Shown here one piece after another: positions 33,635 to 41,126 of a stretch of DNA of 64,000 nt (the stretch's first letter is position 1; every line of letters starts with the position of its first letter). The DNA is from Candidatus Onthovicinus excrementipullorum. GTDB lineage: Bacteria; Bacillota; Clostridia; Oscillospirales; Acutalibacteraceae. Position numbers and translations under genes: made by a program. The notes below the pieces were generated by a model. It had not been told where the DNA came from. It searched no databases and saw nothing but the letters and a program-made list of their open reading frames with translations. Location of the stretch: assembly GCA_018712345.1 (NCBI GenBank), contig DVHG01000008.1:62001-126000 (forward strand). Direction: 5' to 3'.

Positions 33635-34678
33635 TCAAATAAACTGGGCCGTTAAAATCTGCTCATACCGCTTGATCTGTTCAGGAACCAACTGAAAATA
33701 GATCCGCTTTTGATTTTCTGTCCCCGGTGCGAGTGCCACTAAGCCACTCTGAATCAAAAGATCCGTGTGGTGCATCACCGTGGCCGGGGAGAGGCCCAGT
33801 TTTTCGGCGATCTCGCGGTTATAACAGGGCTTTTCACGCAGCAGGGTCAGAATATCCAGACGACTGGGGTCACTGAGCGCCTTGGAGACGTTCAGCAGGA
33901 GTTTCCGCTCCTCTTCGGCACTGGACTTCTGCGGGACGGTGATATTATAGATTCCGCAATAACAGGTATCCCCGATCATCCAGGAAGAGTAGATAGTGAA
34001 AAAGACCGGATAGATCTCCCGCACGTGTGCGTCTTTAGAAAACAGCGAATGGGCCAAAAAGTAATTTGACTGCCAGTAGCGGTCCATAAACCTGCGAACT
34101 TCCGGGCGCACGGCCTCCCACGCCATCTCCGCCGCCGGGATATTTTTCCGCACCAGCTCCGCCAGCTGCGGAAAATACCGCTCCGGTTCCCGGCAGAGGG
34201 CGGAAAATTCCTCACTGCACACATCCTGCTTCAGGTAGCTCTCCAGCGTGCGGTCGCAGCCCTCAAAATCAATCAGAACCAGTCCGCTGTCCCAGATATA
34301 TTGATAGGCCTGCTCCAGCAGCCCCCGGAGTTCGCCGTTCTCCCATCCGGCATCGCGGTAAAGCAGCTCCCGGACCAGCAAAAAACACACACCCAGCAGG
34401 ACATACTCCCCGATGGGGATGGCACCAAAAAATTCCCATGCATCAGAAGACTCTCGATACTGCCGGAACTCCTGCACATAGCGTTCGTAGAGCCGCAGGC
34501 GCTGCTGTGTTTCTGCCTGCTGCATCAGGTCCTCCCCCCACAGTGCAGCCTCCAGTGGGCGGAGATCCTGAAAATTGGATTCAATATACAGCAGCCCCAG
34601 CGTCTCAAGCATCATTAAGGGCGTGCGGTGTATGATCGGTGTCATATAATGAATCACTTCCGTCAAATATCTTTTCAT
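33635..34678 (-). CDS. ArsR-like winged-helix regulator with a large N-terminal domain
   Basis: About 347 residues. The DNA-binding part is C-terminal (about 260-347): ALSDPSRLDILTLLREKPC, then EIAEKLGLSPATVMHHTDLLIQSGLV and a wing with KRIYFQL. The N-terminal 250 residues are mostly acidic/aromatic helices with several Tyr- and Glu-rich blocks and no known motif; they may form a sensing domain. The start at 34678 (KRYLTEVIHYM) has only a weak ribosome-binding site; an ATG at 34645 with GGAAGTGA upstream is an alternative. The 289-bp gap to the tRNA has no gene I can support. Confidence 0.72.
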   Translation of the reverse strand: MKRYLTEVIHYMTPIIHRTPLMMLETLGLLYIESNFQDLRPLEAALWGEDLMQQAETQQRLRLYERYVQEFRQYRESSDAWEFFGAIPIGEYVLLGVCFLLVRELLYRDAGWENGELRGLLEQAYQYIWDSGLVLIDFEGCDRTLESYLKQDVCSEEFSALCREPERYFPQLAELVRKNIPAAEMAWEAVRPEVRRFMDRYWQSNYFLAHSLFSKDAHVREIYPVFFTIYSSWMIGDTCYCGIYNITVPQKSSAEEERKLLLNVSKALSDPSRLDILTLLREKPCYNREIAEKLGLSPATVMHHTDLLIQSGLVALAPGTENQKRIYFQLVPEQIKRYEQILTAQFI

Positions 34679-34930
34679 GTGTATTGTACGCCCTGCACAG
34701 CAAAAACACAAGAGGAATATATATTTATCAAAAAAATTGAGCAAGTGTATCTGGCCCGACTCAAAATGGGGGAAAATAATATTTTCCAAATCCAAAAAAC
34801 GACCCAAGGCGGCTCCCGCAAAAAATGGCGACGGGCCGTTGTAAGGGCACTTGCCGCCAAACAGGCGGGCCGAGCGCAACTTTTTGCGAAAAGGAAGAGC
34901 AGCGGCGCGATTGCACTCTGATTTAAATAA

Positions 34931-34966
34931 AAAAATCGGAGCAAACCATACAAAGCTTGCTCCGAC
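34931..34966 (-). terminator. terminator downstream of tRNA-Arg
   Basis: Read leftward: stem CGGAGCAA / TTGCTCCG followed by ATTTTTTT. Confidence 0.85.
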
Positions 34967-34967
34967 A

Positions 34968-35044
34968 TGGCGCGCTCGGAGGGATTCGAACCCCCGACCT
35001 TTTGGTTCGTAGCCAAACACTCTATCCGACTGAGCTACGAGCGC
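34968..35044 (-). tRNA. tRNA-Arg (anticodon ACG)
   Basis: Cloverleaf on the minus strand. The acceptor stem is GCGCTCG / CGAGCGC, the D arm has TAGCTCAGTCGGATAGAG, the anticodon stem-loop is TTTGG-CTACGAA-CCAAA with anticodon ACG, and the T arm is GGGGGTTCGAATCCCTC. Discriminator G and an encoded CCA follow. ACG is normally edited to ICG to read CGU/CGC/CGA. Confidence 0.96.
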
Positions 35045-35247
35045 ATTTCTCAATTTTTAGCTGCTTGATTATCATAGCACATTCTGCATAAAAAAGCAAG
35101 AAAAATTTTTGACGAAAAAGCAAGTAAGAATTCTTTTGTTAATGGCAACTATGCACTTTACGTAAAATTTTAAACCATTTATCTCCTTACAGAGTGGGCA
35201 TCCTCCGCGGACAAAAGTTTTCACTTAAATTTGGTCTCTTTATTTAA

Positions 35248-35463
35248 GGTGAGGAGACGGTCTACGATACGGACACGGATAAAATTCTGCCGGCGGATCC
35301 GGATCCTTCATATTTCCCTCTCCGATCTGGCGGAAAATCCTGCGGGTTCCGTAAGCCCCCGGTGTCCCCAGCCGTACTGGACAACAATCCCTCACAGGAG
35401 TCCCCCGCGAGCAACACCACTCCGGCGGAGGAAAGTGATCCGGTCCCCGAGGAGACCCTTTAA
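35248..35463 (+). pseudogene. C-terminal remnant of a lost coding sequence
   Basis: In the 568-bp region between the tRNA and the cupin gene, one frame is open for 71 codons and ends in TAA at 35461-35463 but has no start codon. It reads EETVYDTDTDKILPADPDP at the start and finishes with an acidic Pro/Ser/Glu tail (SNTTPAEESDPVPEETL). A terminator hairpin follows 32 bp later. The composition of the tail looks like a genuine extracellular or membrane-protein C-terminus; the middle may be frameshifted. The family cannot be told. Confidence 0.35.
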
Positions 35464-35494
35464 ACTCCGTGCCGATATCTCAGCGTATGATTTT

Positions 35495-35518
35495 CCCCGC
35501 CAAATGGCGGGGATTTTT
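35495..35518 (+). terminator. terminator after the coding remnant
   Basis: Stem CCCCGCC / GGCGGGG followed by ATTTTT. Confidence 0.8.
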
Positions 35519-35539
35519 ATTTTTTATGCGAGGAGGGAC

Positions 35540-35570
35540 TTGACTTGGAGTGCACTCCAGGGTATATGCT
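35540..35570 (+). promoter_or_regulatory. MerR-type promoter with dyad in a 19-bp spacer
   Basis: -35 TTGACT (35540-35545) and -10 TATGCT (35565-35570) are 19 bp apart, the over-long spacing typical of MerR-activated promoters. The spacer carries the perfect palindrome TGGAGTGCACTCCA (35546-35559). No merR gene occurs in this window. Confidence 0.8.
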
Positions 35571-35612
35571 TTTAAGTGGACAAAACCGATCATTAAAAGG
35601 AGGCAATGAATC

Positions 35613-36035
35613 ATGGATACGGAACAGATGAAAAAAGACCTCGGCGGTGGAGCAGTGTTCCCCATCGGCGAGGAAAACAGGGCATTTGCCCAATATTTTT
35701 CCGGCGAGTGCTACCTGAATATGCTTACGACTACAGGCGTCGGCATCGGAAACGTGACCTTTGCGCCGGGGACGGTCAATAACTGGCATATTCATCATAA
35801 GGGCGGGCAGATCCTGCTGGTGACCGGCGGCAGAGGCTGGTACCAGGAGTGGGGGAAGCCCGCGCAGGAGCTGCACGCCGGGGATGTGGTAAACATCCCG
35901 CCGGAAGTCAAACACTGGCATGGTGCTGCGGCAGACAGTTGGTTTCAGCATCTGGCGGTAGAGGTCCCCGCAGAGGGGGCATCCAACGAGTGGCTGGAGC
36001 CCGTCGACCCTCAGACGTACCGGGAACTGAAATAG
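35613..36035 (+). CDS. cupin-domain protein
   Basis: 140-residue single-domain cupin. Motif 1 is visible in WHIHHKGGQILLVTGGRG (metal-binding His pair and Glu/Gln position) and motif 2 in DVVNIPPEVKHWHGAAAD (final His). The C-terminus (WLEPVDPQTYREL) matches the type often annotated as a carboxymuconolactone-decarboxylase-associated cupin. Its reaction is unknown. It follows AAAGGAGG and is driven by a MerR-type promoter, so it probably answers a chemical or oxidative stress signal. The AT-rich island begins 16 bp after its stop. Confidence 0.85.
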   Translation: MDTEQMKKDLGGGAVFPIGEENRAFAQYFSGECYLNMLTTTGVGIGNVTFAPGTVNNWHIHHKGGQILLVTGGRGWYQEWGKPAQELHAGDVVNIPPEVKHWHGAAADSWFQHLAVEVPAEGASNEWLEPVDPQTYRELK

Positions 36036-36132
36036 CACATCCCCATTGATAAAAAGAGAGCCGCGCCTTAGATGAACGCCGATAAGGAAGTTTTGGAAAC
36101 AAACTAATTTAACGGCTGACAAACAGGGAGCA

Positions 36133-36174
36133 AAAAGGCGGCATTGCACTATTTTTAGTGCGATGCCGCCTTTT
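36133..36174. terminator. strong hairpin at the left end of the island
   Basis: Stem AAAAGGCGGCATTGCACT / AGTGCGATGCCGCCTTTT (one mismatch), able to act in both directions. Confidence 0.75.
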
Positions 36175-36207
36175 GACGTCGTACAACTTCCTGTAACAAA
36201 TTATTAC

Positions 36208-36333
36208 TTAGTGCTTTTCATGTTTATGATTAGCTAAAGTTTTTCCAGCTTTACTTTTAGCACTTTTACTTGAAGATTTTGTTGCTAAGGTTTTTCCAGC
36301 AGCCCCAACTTTTCCGCCATGATGAACAGCCAT
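36208..36333 (-). CDS. 41-residue lysine-rich basic protein
   Basis: Tiny protein beginning MAVHHGGKVGAAGKTLATKS and continuing with Ser/Lys/Ala repeats (KSAKSKAGKTLANHKHEKH). About a quarter of residues are Lys and there are five His. Two copies of a GKTLA motif (about residues 13-17 and 30-34) suggest an internal duplication. A strong ribosome-binding site (AAAGGAG, 8 bases before ATG) supports expression. It may bind nucleic acid in the manner of small histone-like proteins; that is inference. Likely cotranscribed with the DUF3892-like gene 15 bp upstream. Confidence 0.6.
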   Translation of the reverse strand: MAVHHGGKVGAAGKTLATKSSSKSAKSKAGKTLANHKHEKH

Positions 36334-36348
36334 ACTCTTTCACTCCTT

Positions 36349-36603
36349 TCAAACTCTTGGTAATTTAAGCAAATTATCTCGAACCGTATCATTAGGCTCT
36401 GACCGAACGTATTTTTCACCACGTGAACTCAATGCAGGCACTACATCAGGATAAGGAGAAATATAGACTTTGATACTTTTGGGATTCTTTTTTAAATAAT
36501 CATAAAGAACAGATTTTTTAGAGTATCCCGGATTATTGCAACCGTCAATGTAAATTTTTTCAATCTCCTGAACATTGTTTGAGTTACTACACCCGTATTT
36601 CAT
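36349..36603 (-). CDS. DUF3892-like small protein, start region possibly frameshifted
   Basis: 84 residues; the end (GEKYVRSEPNDTVRDNLLKLPRV) and the IYIDGCNNPGY opening match the pattern of DUF3892 proteins, which have no known function. The ATG at 36603 has no ribosome-binding site. An ideal AGGAGG site lies 8 bases before tandem ATGs at 36625/36622 in another frame, which hit TAG after 12 codons. Between them is a run of seven A (36609-36615 on this strand as T7). Losing one A would join the upstream start to this frame as MMYEKIKMKYGCS. So the gene is either frameshifted, expressed by slippage, or coupled to a leader peptide. Confidence 0.6.
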   Translation of the reverse strand: MKYGCSNSNNVQEIEKIYIDGCNNPGYSKKSVLYDYLKKNPKSIKVYISPYPDVVPALSSRGEKYVRSEPNDTVRDNLLKLPRV

Positions 36604-36782
36604 TTTGATTTTTTTCGTACATCATAATGTGTACCTCCTTCTAAAAATCTCCAGATAGATTGGTATCTTGTATAGAAAGGCACAATAACACACAAGATAT
36701 AGCGATTGCTTTTTCGGTATTAAAATGCTAAAATAAATACAGGAAGTTGGCGCTAAATTCTTGTGAAAGTGCCGTTAGAGAG

Positions 36783-36824
36783 GACAACAGAGCGTGAGTG
36801 CGAATCATAGTCTGTTGTCTTTTT
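36783..36824 (+). terminator. Rho-independent terminator inside the island
   Basis: Stem GACAACAGA / TCTGTTGTC followed by TTTTT. The rightward gene it once served is not present. The 341-bp gap 36604-36944 holds this hairpin and the operator/promoter of the XRE gene. Confidence 0.75.
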
Positions 36825-36834
36825 CATGCAATTA

Positions 36835-36911
36835 CCGTTCCATCTGTGCAACAATAGTATATCACATCCGTTCCTTAAATGCAACACCTTTTTGTTGCTT
36901 TTGTGGAACGG
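36835..36911. promoter_or_regulatory. operator: three copies of CCGTTCC-N6-GCAAC
   Basis: Direct copies at 36835-36852 and 36868-36885 and an inverted copy at 36894-36911, the last two facing each other. The inverted copy overlaps the -35 box of the XRE promoter, so the XRE protein probably represses itself here. Confidence 0.75.
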
Positions 36912-36923
36912 TTATGTTATACT
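36895..36923 (+). promoter_or_regulatory. promoter of the XRE-ImmA operon
   Basis: TTGCTT (36895-36900) and TATACT (36918-36923) with a 17-bp spacer. Confidence 0.75.
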
Positions 36924-36944
36924 CTTTTTGAAAGGAGTATTCGT

Positions 36945-37292
36945 ATGGAAAATTCGTTTGGAAAATATCTGGTCCATTTAAGAGAACAGAAATCAATTAG
37001 TCAAAGAAAACTGGCTGAATTAGCTGGCGTAACTAACTCAACAATCAGCCGACTTGAAGCAGATTTGGTAACACCTGACTTAAAAACTCTCGGAAAACTT
37101 GCTAATGCTTTAAAAATTGACAAAGCATTGTTGCTAACAAAATGTGGATATAGTGAAATTCCTGAGGAGTTTGTTATAATAGCACGTAAAACAGGAGAAT
37201 TATCAGCGGAAAAACGAGCGGAGGCATTTAAAATATTTAATGAAACTATTGATAAATTTCTTCTCAACGATGATGACGATGAGGAGGATTGA
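36945..37292 (+). CDS. XRE-family repressor (ImmR-like)
   Basis: 115-residue regulator with a Cro/C1-type helix-turn-helix at about residues 8-62 (LREQKSISQRKLAELAGVT then NSTISRLEADLVTPDLKTL). It has a helical C-terminus ending in a run of acidic residues (NDDDDEED). ATG 36945 follows GAAAGGAG. Its stop is 2 bp before the ImmA start. The pairing of an XRE repressor with an ImmA protease is the control module of ICEBs1-type elements, where the protease destroys the repressor after DNA damage. Operator repeats lie upstream. Confidence 0.87.
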   Translation: MENSFGKYLVHLREQKSISQRKLAELAGVTNSTISRLEADLVTPDLKTLGKLANALKIDKALLLTKCGYSEIPEEFVIIARKTGELSAEKRAEAFKIFNETIDKFLLNDDDDEED

Positions 37293-37294
37293 TT

Positions 37295-37930
37295 ATGAAT
37301 TTCGACTGGGCAAAAATCACCTCCTTGGCGTATTTAACATTATTAGAACTTGATATACATGAATTTCCTATACCTGCTAAAAAAATTAAATGTAAAGATG
37401 TTATAATTAGTAGCTATCAAAAGTATGCTAAAATAACAGGGCTACCCATTGAAAAAATAACACTCGGACATGAATTAGAAGATGCTTTCCTTCTTAAAGG
37501 TTTACGCCCTGATGTAACACTGATTTTGTATAACAAAGAAAAATATGGTCCACGAATGAAACATACTTTGTGGCATGAGATTGGACATATCAAATGTGGA
37601 CATAAAAAACATAGTGAGCGAGAAGAAATCGAAGCGCATTTTTTCGCTGCGCAAGCGAATGCCCCCAATATTTTAATTAAAGCCATATCCCAGCGAGGAT
37701 ATTCTATCAATGTTCCATTTTTGGTAGAATGTTTTGGACTAAGTAAAGAAGCAGCAGAGAAAAAAATGGAATATTTACAAAAATACAGTTTCAATCATTG
37801 TAACGAGTATGATGATCTTGTACAGTTACAATTTGCTCAATATTTGAACCAAAAATATCCACCCAAAACTAACCACTATTATGATGACTACTTTGAGGAT
37901 ATGGAAAAAGAACGTCAAGGTTGGTATTGA
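37295..37930 (+). CDS. ImmA/IrrE-family metallopeptidase
   Basis: 211 residues with the zinc motif HEIGH in HTLWHEIGHIKCGH and a downstream EIEAHFFAAQ segment supplying the third ligand. In ICEBs1 this type of protease cleaves the neighbouring XRE repressor to trigger element excision. ATG 37295 is 7 bases after AGGAGG. The C-terminus (YYDDYFEDMEKERQGWY) is intact. A partial echo of its last codons (TATTTTGAGGATATG) reappears at about 37976, suggesting a small duplication downstream. Confidence 0.88.
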   Translation: MNFDWAKITSLAYLTLLELDIHEFPIPAKKIKCKDVIISSYQKYAKITGLPIEKITLGHELEDAFLLKGLRPDVTLILYNKEKYGPRMKHTLWHEIGHIKCGHKKHSEREEIEAHFFAAQANAPNILIKAISQRGYSINVPFLVECFGLSKEAAEKKMEYLQKYSFNHCNEYDDLVQLQFAQYLNQKYPPKTNHYYDDYFEDMEKERQGWY

Positions 37931-37959
37931 AAAAATATAATTTTAAAGATAGATGCTTT

Positions 37960-38203
37960 GTTACGCAGTAGAAACACTATTTTGAGGATATGAATATAAA
38001 ACCCTTACCTTACTTTAAATACACTCTACAAGCCGCATAAATCAAGGGAAATTCTACCCCTACTGCGTAACATTCCATAATGGATTGAGAGCGTAAGCGG
38101 TTTATCCGATTGCGCTCTCTTAGCCGCCCAACAGCAAAGACAGGGAAAGCCGTCAAGGACGCGAAGCGTGCATTTTATCCTTGACGGCTTTTTCTGTCTT
38201 TGC
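37960..38203. repeat. inverted repeats and hairpins in the 367-bp gap before the recombinase remnant
   Basis: No gene is visible in 37931-38297. It contains a 12-bp inverted pair GTTACGCAGTAG (37960-37971) / CTACTGCGTAAC (38060-38071), and a hairpin GAGAGCG / CGCTCTC (38087-38119). It also contains a long stem at 38134-38203 with GCAAAGACAG...AAAGCCGTCAAGG paired to CCTTGACGGCTTTTTCTGTC...TTTGC. The last resembles noncoding palindromes found in conjugative transposons of gut Firmicutes. Confidence 0.6.
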
Positions 38204-38297
38204 TATTTCCTACCTGTCAAAACGGAATTGCAGGATAGCTTTGATAAGCTGTGCTTTCAAACGGTCTTGAATATCGTCGTTGATATATCCTCAATAG

Positions 38298-39044
38298 GTA
38301 GACAAACGCCGTCCTGCAAAAACAGGCAAACAAGGTTTATTCTCTGGCTTGCTCTATTGCGCTGACTGTGGAGAGAAGCTGTATTTCTGCACAACAAACA
38401 GCTTTTCTCCTAATCAAGACCACTATGTATGCTCTAACTACAAAAGCAATACAGGCACTTGCTCCGCACACTTTATCCGAGAGGAAACACTAAAACAGTT
38501 TGTCCTTCAACGGATATTTGCAGTAACGGCTATGTTCTTTGACGACATACAGAGCTTTCGGAACGCCGTCTATCAGCAGAGATTCGCAGAAGCAGAAAAG
38601 GCAGTAAAGCGGAAAAAGAAAGAATTGGAACAGGCAAAGAAACGGATTGCCGAGCTTGACCGTATTTTCAAGCGGATTTACGAGGACGACATCAACGGCA
38701 CAATCAAACATGAGCGATTTTTGAAATTATCCGCAGAGTATGAAGCGGAGCAAAAGGAACTGACAGAGTTTGTTAAGGCGGAGCAAGCCGCCGTTGATAC
38801 CTACGAGCAGGATAAAACAGACTTTGACAGCTTCGCCGCCATTATCCGCAAGTATGTAGGAATACGGGAATTAACGCCTGCTATCGTCAATGAGTTTGTA
38901 AAGAAAATTATTGTTCACGCGCCGGATAAGTCCAGTGGACACCGAAGACAGAAGATTGAAATTGTCTGGAACTTTATAGGAGAACTGGAACAGGGCGATG
39001 ATGAACAGACCATTGAACGACAAAGAAAAAGCAGAACGGCATAG
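38298..39044 (+). pseudogene. C-terminal part of a large serine recombinase
   Basis: In-frame reading begins right after a TAG at 38295-38297. It opens with the zinc-ribbon region of the family: RRPAKTGKQGLFSGLLYCAD, then CGEKLYFC and a second Cys pair in YVCSNYKSNTGTCSAHF. Next comes a long coiled coil (about FAEAEKAVKRKKKELEQAKK onward) and a DUF4368-like end (YVGIRELTPAIVNEFVKKII). The N-terminal catalytic serine domain and the recombinase domain are missing, so it cannot recombine DNA. Such proteins move Tn4451/Tn5397-like transposons; this is the decayed remainder of one. Confidence 0.82.
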
Positions 39045-39128
39045 CCTTTTGACTATGCCGCCCTGCGATATTGAAATTACTTCCTTATAGGTGTGCGCGT
39101 TTCGCCGCACGGCTCTCTTTTTATTGGA

Positions 39129-39701
39129 CTATTGTTTCAGATATCCGGCGCCCTGGAGCATTAGACTCTCCGCCATTTTGGCAATCTCCTCGGGCGATGT
39201 CGTCAGGTCGTCATTGAGCCACTTCTGGAGCAGGCCCACGATCCCGGAACTGACAAAGGCATAAAAGTATTCGATCTGCTTGGGGGATGCATTGACAAAG
39301 TAAATGTGATAGCTCTTCATCACAAATTCCCGCCCCGTCTGAATCAGCTCTTCCAGGAATCTTTTATCGCCATAACTGCCCAGAATAACCGAACACATAT
39401 CAGAATTTTTCTGAATACACTCAAATAGCTTTGCTGTGATTTTGACCGGAGTATTCGTGACTGGCTCGTCTACTAAAATTGTTTTGAGCGCCTGATAGAA
39501 CTCAACCTTCAGATCCCCCTCCATACGGTCGCGCAGATCGTAGATATCCGTATAATGATTATAAAAGGTGCTGCGGTTGATATTGGCACGATTGCAGAGC
39601 TCTGCAATCGTAATGCTTTCAATCGGTTTCTGGTTCATTAGCTCCGTAAAGGCCTTGCGGATCAGCATCTGCGTGACGCGCGTTCGGTGGTCATTTGTCA
39701 T
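39129..39701 (-). CDS. TetR-family regulator (DhaS-like)
   Basis: 190 residues. Helix-turn-helix: ESITIAELCNRANINRSTFYNHYTDIYDL at about residues 22-50. The C-terminal domain has the YFYAFVSSGIVGLLQKWL segment typical of the TetR_C_33/DhaS-type group. Divergent from the epimerase gene at 39871 across an AT-rich 169-bp gap, which is its likely target. Confidence 0.84.
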   Translation of the reverse strand: MTNDHRTRVTQMLIRKAFTELMNQKPIESITIAELCNRANINRSTFYNHYTDIYDLRDRMEGDLKVEFYQALKTILVDEPVTNTPVKITAKLFECIQKNSDMCSVILGSYGDKRFLEELIQTGREFVMKSYHIYFVNASPKQIEYFYAFVSSGIVGLLQKWLNDDLTTSPEEIAKMAESLMLQGAGYLKQ

Positions 39702-39870
39702 CCTTTTAATGGGTACCGCCTCCTGGTTTAAAAAAGTTTTTATATTTTATTAAGATATTTTACATTTTATTAATAATTCAAGGTTGATTCTTTTGCCATT
39801 TTTGATTATACTACATTTGAAGAACAAAATCAACACGATGTCGTATAATGTTGCGAGGTGTATATTTACA

Positions 39871-40878
39871 ATGGGCAAGATTTTTATCATCACCGGAGCG
39901 AACGGCCATCTCGGTGGAACGATTGTCCGTATGCTCCGCGGCAGTGAGGCGGAAGTGCGCGGCTTTGTACTATCCGGCTCCCGGGTACAGGACCGCGACA
40001 ACATTACCTACTATCAGGGCGATGTACGCAAAAAGGAGACGCTTCGTCCGCTGTTTGAGCACACGGATGGCCACGAGGTCATTGTGATCCATACGGCGGG
40101 GATGATCGATATCTCCGAGGATGTCTCCCCGACGGTCTATGATGTCAATGTCAATGGGACAAAGAATATCATCTCCCTCTGCGAGGAGTATCAGGTCCGG
40201 CGGCTGGTGTATGTCAGCTCCGTGCACGCGATTCCGGAGGGGGAAAAGGGCTGCGTTCTGGAGGAAACATACGATTTCTCCCCGGATAAGGTCCACGGCG
40301 GCTACGCCAAAACAAAGGCTGAGGCCACAGCGGCCGTTTTGGCAGCGGTCCGTAACGACGGGCTTGACGCGGTAGTCGTGCATCCGTCCGGAATCATTGG
40401 TCCCTATGACGACGAGGGGAACCATCTGGTCCAGCTCATTGGGGATTATATCAAAAAGCGCCTGCCCGCGTGTGTGCGCGGCGGCTATGACTTTGTGGAT
40501 GTGCGTGATGTGGCCAAGGGCTGCCTGTCCGCGGTGGACCACGGTCAGAAGGGAAACTGCTACATTCTCTCCAATCGCCACTATGAAGTCAAGGACGTGC
40601 TTGATATGACACGCCGCGTCTGCGGTGGACGCAAGCTGCCGGTGCTCCCGATGTGGATGGCCAAGGCCGGCGCACCAATCCTTGAGGGTGTTGCGAAGCT
40701 CCGGAAGGAGCGCCCGCTCTACACCAAGTATTCGCTCTACACGCTCACCAGCAATGACCGCTTTTCCCACGATAAGGCGACCATGGAGCTAGGCTATAAG
40801 CCGCGCGACCTGCGTATGACCATTGCGGACACTGTCCGCTGGCTGACACGCAAAAAGCGTCCCGTCGCGGCAATGTAA
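39871..40878 (+). CDS. NAD-dependent epimerase/dehydratase (extended SDR)
   Basis: 335 residues of the extended short-chain dehydrogenase/reductase type. The Rossmann loop is TGANGHLGG at residues 8-16, and the active-site YAKTK (Y-x3-K) follows a Ser in VYVSSVHAIPEG. The middle VVHPSGIIGPYDDEGNH is typical of dihydroflavonol-reductase/3-beta-HSD-like members. The substrate is unknown. The start at 39871 follows GAGGTG; TATAAT at about 39844 is a plausible -10. Divergent TetR gene upstream; terminator downstream. Confidence 0.82.
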   Translation: MGKIFIITGANGHLGGTIVRMLRGSEAEVRGFVLSGSRVQDRDNITYYQGDVRKKETLRPLFEHTDGHEVIVIHTAGMIDISEDVSPTVYDVNVNGTKNIISLCEEYQVRRLVYVSSVHAIPEGEKGCVLEETYDFSPDKVHGGYAKTKAEATAAVLAAVRNDGLDAVVVHPSGIIGPYDDEGNHLVQLIGDYIKKRLPACVRGGYDFVDVRDVAKGCLSAVDHGQKGNCYILSNRHYEVKDVLDMTRRVCGGRKLPVLPMWMAKAGAPILEGVAKLRKERPLYTKYSLYTLTSNDRFSHDKATMELGYKPRDLRMTIADTVRWLTRKKRPVAAM

Positions 40879-40901
40879 AACTCAAATATATTCATGAAGA
40901 A

Positions 40902-40940
40902 GGAAGAGGGCGGGATTTTGTCCCGCCCTCTTCCTTTTTT
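40902..40940 (+). terminator. Rho-independent terminator after the epimerase gene
   Basis: Perfect 14-bp stem GGAAGAGGGCGGGA / TCCCGCCCTCTTCC followed by TTTTTT. Confidence 0.92.
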
Positions 40941-41126
40941 AAGCCCCTATATTATCTCGCCCGCTCTCCCCTTCACTGTCTGCCCGAACGGCCGCCATTA
41001 CGCGTATCTCAGATTCCCGCCGGCCGCAGCTTTTTATGCAGATCTGCACCAATATAAAGGTTTTCTGATAAATAAGCCTCCCCCGCACACGGAAAAAGGA
41101 GTGTACAGGGAAGGTTATACTGGCCT

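Larger units (their letters stand above)
36051..39122. mobile_element. AT-rich mobile-element remnant inserted in a terminator
   Basis: About 3 kb much richer in AT than its surroundings. The two flanks carry 13-bp complementary arms: AAAAAGAGAGCCG at 36051-36063 and CGGCTCTCTTTTT at 39110-39122. Together they would make a normal hairpin terminator between the convergent cupin and TetR genes. Just inside are 10-bp inverted repeats ATAAGGAAGT (36082-36091) and ACTTCCTTAT (39079-39088). Contents: a small basic protein, a DUF3892-like gene, an XRE-ImmA pair, several hairpins, and a truncated large serine recombinase. No intact integrase is left, so the element should be immobile. Confidence 0.7.

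Noticed and set aside
35231-35575. 114-codon plus-strand frame between tRNA-Arg and the cupin
   Set aside because: Reads through a terminator and the MerR promoter; the better reading of this region is the acidic remnant in another frame.
37931-38297. CRISPR-like repeats in the island
   Set aside because: The repeats are single inverted pairs and hairpins with no regularly spaced direct repeats; no CRISPR array or cas gene was found anywhere in the window.
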